From JAUZOB01 sp963692465 (GTDB lineage: Bacteria > Bacteroidota > Bacteroidia > Bacteroidales > Prolixibacteraceae): a stretch of 64,000 nt of DNA. Location: contig OY829943.1 in assembly GCA_963692465.1 (NCBI GenBank), forward strand, positions 2,852,001 through 2,916,000, written 5' to 3'. Positions 61,327 through 64,000 of this stretch are shown here, piece after piece. The notes beneath the pieces are model-generated. The model saw only the letters and a program-made list of their open reading frames with translations, was not told the DNA's origin and searched no databases. A program made the translations under genes and the position numbers. The stretch's first letter is position 1. Each line of letters begins with the position of its first letter.

Positions 61327-62628
61327 TTAATGTTTTATTTTCGGTTTGATGAGTAATCTGAGGGACTGATCGAAAGTGATATAATTCCAGACCCAGTTGA
61401 TAAATATCAGAAAACGGTTTTTGATTCCGACCAGAGACATGAGGTGAACAAAAAGCCACAGAATCCATGCGATAAAGCCATGCACTCTGAAACCTGGAAG
61501 ATCGGCGACAGCCAGGTTTCGACCTATGGTTGCCATCGCTCCTTTGTTGATGTAATGGAATGGACGTTTGGGTTTGTTTTTTTCTATTCTTATAATATTA
61601 TTGGCAACAAGTCTGGCTTGTTGAATTGCTACTTGTGCAACTTGTGGATGCCCATTGGGATAATTAACTGTTTTCATACAACAGATATCGCCGATTGCAA
61701 AAATATTCGGATAACCTAAAATCAGATTAACCTCGTCAACAAGGATTCTATTTGTTCGGGTTATTAATTCGGCAGGGATTCCGGCAATTGGTTTTCCGGT
61801 GACCCCAGCAGCCCATACCAATGTTTTGCTATTAATTTTTTTCCCGTTAGCAAGGGTGATTGTTTTTCCGTCATAGTCTTTAACTGCTGTACCAGGAAAT
61901 ATATTAACGCCCATTCGTCGAAGATATTTTTCTGCTTTAGAGGAGGCTTGTGCTGACATTCCGTTAAGTAATTTACCAGAGGCCTCAAAGAGGTATACTT
62001 TCATCAGACTGAAATCGAGTTCGGGATAGTCCTTGGGAAGGATGTAGCGTTTCATTTCAGCAAGAGCTCCTGCTAGTTCTACTCCGGTCGGGCCTCCTCC
62101 AACAACACAAATTGTCATGAATGCTTCGATTTCAGAAGTAACGGTTTGCTGAAGTGCTGCCTCGTAATTTTTGAGGATATAATTCCGAAGGTAAATGGCT
62201 TCGGATATGGATTTCATGGGAATGCTATTTTCTTTGACCTGTTGCATTCCGAAATAATTTGTGCTGACTCCTGTTGCCAAAATTAGATAGTCATAATGGA
62301 GTTTGCCAATGCTGGTTGTTATTTCATTGATTTCCGGGTGGACTTCTTCTATCCTGGCCATACGAAAATGCACATTGGTCTTTTTTTGAAATACCTTGCG
62401 TAATGGGAAAGCTATAGCAGCCGGTTCAAGTCCGGAAGTGGCAACCTGATAAAAAAGAGGTTGAAATTGATGGTAGTTGTTTTTATCCAGGAGTACAATT
62501 TGAAAATTATTATATGCCAGCTTTCGTGCTGCTTTTAGTCCACCGAATCCGCCTCCTGCAATGACAATTCGTTTCTGACCCGTATCGGGGATGTTGGGAA
62601 TAAAGTCTGATATCATGTTTGTAAGCAT
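61327..62628 (-). CDS. ndh: type II NADH:quinone dehydrogenase (NDH-2)
   Basis: This is a single-subunit, non-proton-pumping NADH dehydrogenase of 433 residues that passes electrons from NADH to quinone at the inner membrane. The FAD-binding motif is IVIAGGGFGGLKAARKL, and the second Rossmann motif for NADH is VVGGGPTGVELAGAL. KTLVWAAGV, AIGDICCM and the VAIQQARLVANNI stretch with Q-x-A are typical. The C-terminus (WLFVHLMSLVGIKNRFLIFINW) has the hydrophobic/amphipathic helices that anchor NDH-2. This supports some respiratory capacity beside lactate fermentation. Confidence 0.93.
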   Translation of the reverse strand: MLTNMISDFIPNIPDTGQKRIVIAGGGFGGLKAARKLAYNNFQIVLLDKNNYHQFQPLFYQVATSGLEPAAIAFPLRKVFQKKTNVHFRMARIEEVHPEINEITTSIGKLHYDYLILATGVSTNYFGMQQVKENSIPMKSISEAIYLRNYILKNYEAALQQTVTSEIEAFMTICVVGGGPTGVELAGALAEMKRYILPKDYPELDFSLMKVYLFEASGKLLNGMSAQASSKAEKYLRRMGVNIFPGTAVKDYDGKTITLANGKKINSKTLVWAAGVTGKPIAGIPAELITRTNRILVDEVNLILGYPNIFAIGDICCMKTVNYPNGHPQVAQVAIQQARLVANNIIRIEKNKPKRPFHYINKGAMATIGRNLAVADLPGFRVHGFIAWILWLFVHLMSLVGIKNRFLIFINWVWNYITFDQSLRLLIKPKIKH

Positions 62629-62663
62629 TTTGTTATAGAATAACAGCGATTGCTTACAGATGT

Positions 62664-63482
62664 TTATTGTTTATGAAGTTTGTTGGTTTTTGAAGTAAAC
62701 CATGCGGTTATGGAGAGGCCTGCAATAATCAGAACGATTGCCAGTAGAAAATTCCAGAATGAATGATAAGAGTAAAAGGGCAGACCTTGAATTTGGCTCC
62801 AGAAAGTAATCGTGACAAGAGCTAGTAGATTGTTAATACCGTGTCCCAAAATACATAATGGAAGAGAACGGGTTCTTAACATCAGCCAACCCAGGAAGAG
62901 TCCAAGGACAAAGGTGGCCGGGAATTGCCATGGATTTAGATGAAAAAGAGCAAATAAAAGAGCGGAGATTACTATCGCTTTGGTCCCTGAATAATTCCGC
63001 ATAAACCCATGCATAACAATGCCTCTGAAAATCATCTCCTCAACAATGGGGGCTATGATAACTACACGAAGGAAGGTTGATCCGAGATTTCCTTTCGGAT
63101 CAACGACTTTTCCAAACATCTCCCAAAACCATCCGGGAGCTGGAATCAGATTGTTAATGAATGAGTTAAATAGATCAAGGTAAAATTGGGCTCCTACGAA
63201 AAACAGGACAATAGCGATTAGAAGAACCGGGTTGAATTTTTTTATCGGGAAGACATCGCGGATTGGATGATGGGTTTTTTTATATCCGTAAAAGAGAATA
63301 AAAAGAGTTGATCCGAATGCAACAAACCATCGGATTGGTTTATAATAAGAAAGATCGGTGTCGTGTAGATAGTCGTAAATAGCCAGCGGAAAGTCAACAA
63401 TTGTCTGAATAAAAATATAAAGGACAATTAAATTGATTGCCTGTAAAATTCGAGGATAATTATTGTTGTATTTTTGCTCCAC
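62664..63482 (-). CDS. CPBP-family intramembrane metalloprotease
   Basis: This 272-residue membrane protein has about seven transmembrane helices. The CAAX-protease/bacteriocin-processing motifs are intact: EEMIFRG (E-E-x-x-x-R), FALFHLNPWQF with the F-x-x-x-H of the second motif, and GHGINNLLAL with the third His/Asn. In bacteria these proteins are linked to peptide processing, immunity or membrane signalling. No peptide partner is evident nearby. It starts 36 bp beyond the NDH-2 start on the same strand. Confidence 0.88.
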   Translation of the reverse strand: MEQKYNNNYPRILQAINLIVLYIFIQTIVDFPLAIYDYLHDTDLSYYKPIRWFVAFGSTLFILFYGYKKTHHPIRDVFPIKKFNPVLLIAIVLFFVGAQFYLDLFNSFINNLIPAPGWFWEMFGKVVDPKGNLGSTFLRVVIIAPIVEEMIFRGIVMHGFMRNYSGTKAIVISALLFALFHLNPWQFPATFVLGLFLGWLMLRTRSLPLCILGHGINNLLALVTITFWSQIQGLPFYSYHSFWNFLLAIVLIIAGLSITAWFTSKTNKLHKQ

Positions 63483-63598
63483 GACTGATTCTTTTTTTAC
63501 ATTTCCCCAAATAGTATAATCTGCAGATAAATAAATTTGAGAGATTGTTCACTTTTGCCGATACTAATTCTCCTGGAAGCAAAGCTATTGATCAGTTA

Positions 63599-64000
63599 TT
63601 ATTCCCTCTCATTGATTTTTTCGATAATAGGAATCATTTCTTTCAAAAAATAAGATTGTTGCTCAGGCGATTTTCCTTTGTCGATTGCATTTTGGATTTT
63701 ATTCAGACATTCGGCCTTTTCAGCAAAAGGAAGAAATCCATCCATGTTTTCAATAACGGTGAAAGCTTCAAGTGCTGTTTCGAAGGGTTCGTTAATGATC
63801 AAATCAATAAAAACAGACAAGTAAGGGGTATAGTCCAGTCCGTTTGACCAACAGCAGAGTGCAAGTGTTTTCCATTCCTCGCGGTATTGTTCGTTTTGGA
63901 GAAGAAGAACCAGTTTTTCTGCAGCGTTTTTTTGTTTTATGTTCGATAAAATTGTGATTATTTTTGTTCGAATATCTTCGTCTGCCTCTTTTGTTGAGTG
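63599..64000 (-). CDS. hypothetical protein, N-terminus beyond the right edge
   Basis: The reading frame is open from the window edge to a stop at 63599, giving 133 visible residues. These are alpha-helical repeats (TKIITILSNIKQKNAAEKLVL, then LALCCWSNGLDYTPYLSVFID and ALEAFTVIENMDGFL), reminiscent of HEAT-like or armadillo-type repeats, where each block ends in a short loop. The protein appears cytoplasmic. An internal TTG at 63820 is not a real start. The family is not identified. Confidence 0.6.
   Translation of the reverse strand, partial: HSTKEADEDIRTKIITILSNIKQKNAAEKLVLLLQNEQYREEWKTLALCCWSNGLDYTPYLSVFIDLIINEPFETALEAFTVIENMDGFLPFAEKAECLNKIQNAIDKGKSPEQQSYFLKEMIPIIEKINERE

Overview
The window comes from a member of the Bacteroidota, most likely order Bacteroidales. 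The evidence is SusC/SusD outer-membrane pairs, an ECF sigma/FecR pair, type V pilus fimbrillins with DUF3575 and DUF5119 partners, an UpxY-type antiterminator, and promoters of the TTG-N18-20-TAnnTTTG type throughout. The genus cannot be told from this sequence. No rRNA, tRNA, CRISPR array, prophage or insertion sequence was seen. One gene is cut by each edge.

Layout. 0-2.5 kb (minus strand) is the end of a surface-polysaccharide operon: a WbpD-like acetyltransferase, a four-helix-bundle protein, a WbpB-like dehydrogenase and an UpxY-like antiterminator. 2.6-9.1 kb holds small accessory genes and two exported glycoside hydrolases (BglX-like GH3 and a GH71/99-like protein). 9.7-20.9 kb is a regulated uptake locus: ECF sigma factor, FecR anti-sigma factor, SusC, SusD and a second, closely related SusC that carries an STN signalling domain. 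20.9-23.6 kb has HicA/HicB, L-lactate dehydrogenase and an aldo/keto reductase.

24.1-37.3 kb is the most distinctive part: eight fimbrillin-family lipoproteins in three transcription units, with DUF3575 and DUF5119 genes heading the middle one. Three of the fimbrillins are fused to a C-terminal Fibrobacter-type major paralogous domain. Each unit is preceded by an array of short direct repeats with a 21-bp period. In all three, the last repeat starts exactly 59 bp upstream of a -7-like box, and none has a -33 TTG. This points to a shared activator, possibly of the LytTR type. A clostripain-family (C11) lipoprotein protease lies directly after the cluster. All eight pilins carry an Arg or Lys at residue 42-50, so this protease is a candidate for pilin maturation.

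39.5-49.7 kb holds a PAS histidine kinase and a second glycosidase group (GH3, GH2, GH36-like) with a LacI regulator. Two near-identical palindromic operators sit on two promoters: one drives the GH36-like gene, the other lies just past lacI and appears to make a ~150-nt non-coding RNA. 49.9-51.9 kb has a caspase-like protease and three small envelope/stress genes. 52.3-55.7 kb encodes a GH18-CE4-GT2 fusion that probably makes and trims an amino-sugar polymer.

55.7-58.7 kb has a LuxR-type regulator, queA and msrA. Between queA and the regulator is an unannotated Met/Cys-rich mini-ORF followed by a strong terminator, with a 9-nt alternative pairing that fits a classical transcription attenuator. 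The last 5 kb is housekeeping: an Smr-domain protein, an acetyltransferase, a YjeF-N protein, NDH-2, a CPBP protease and a truncated gene.
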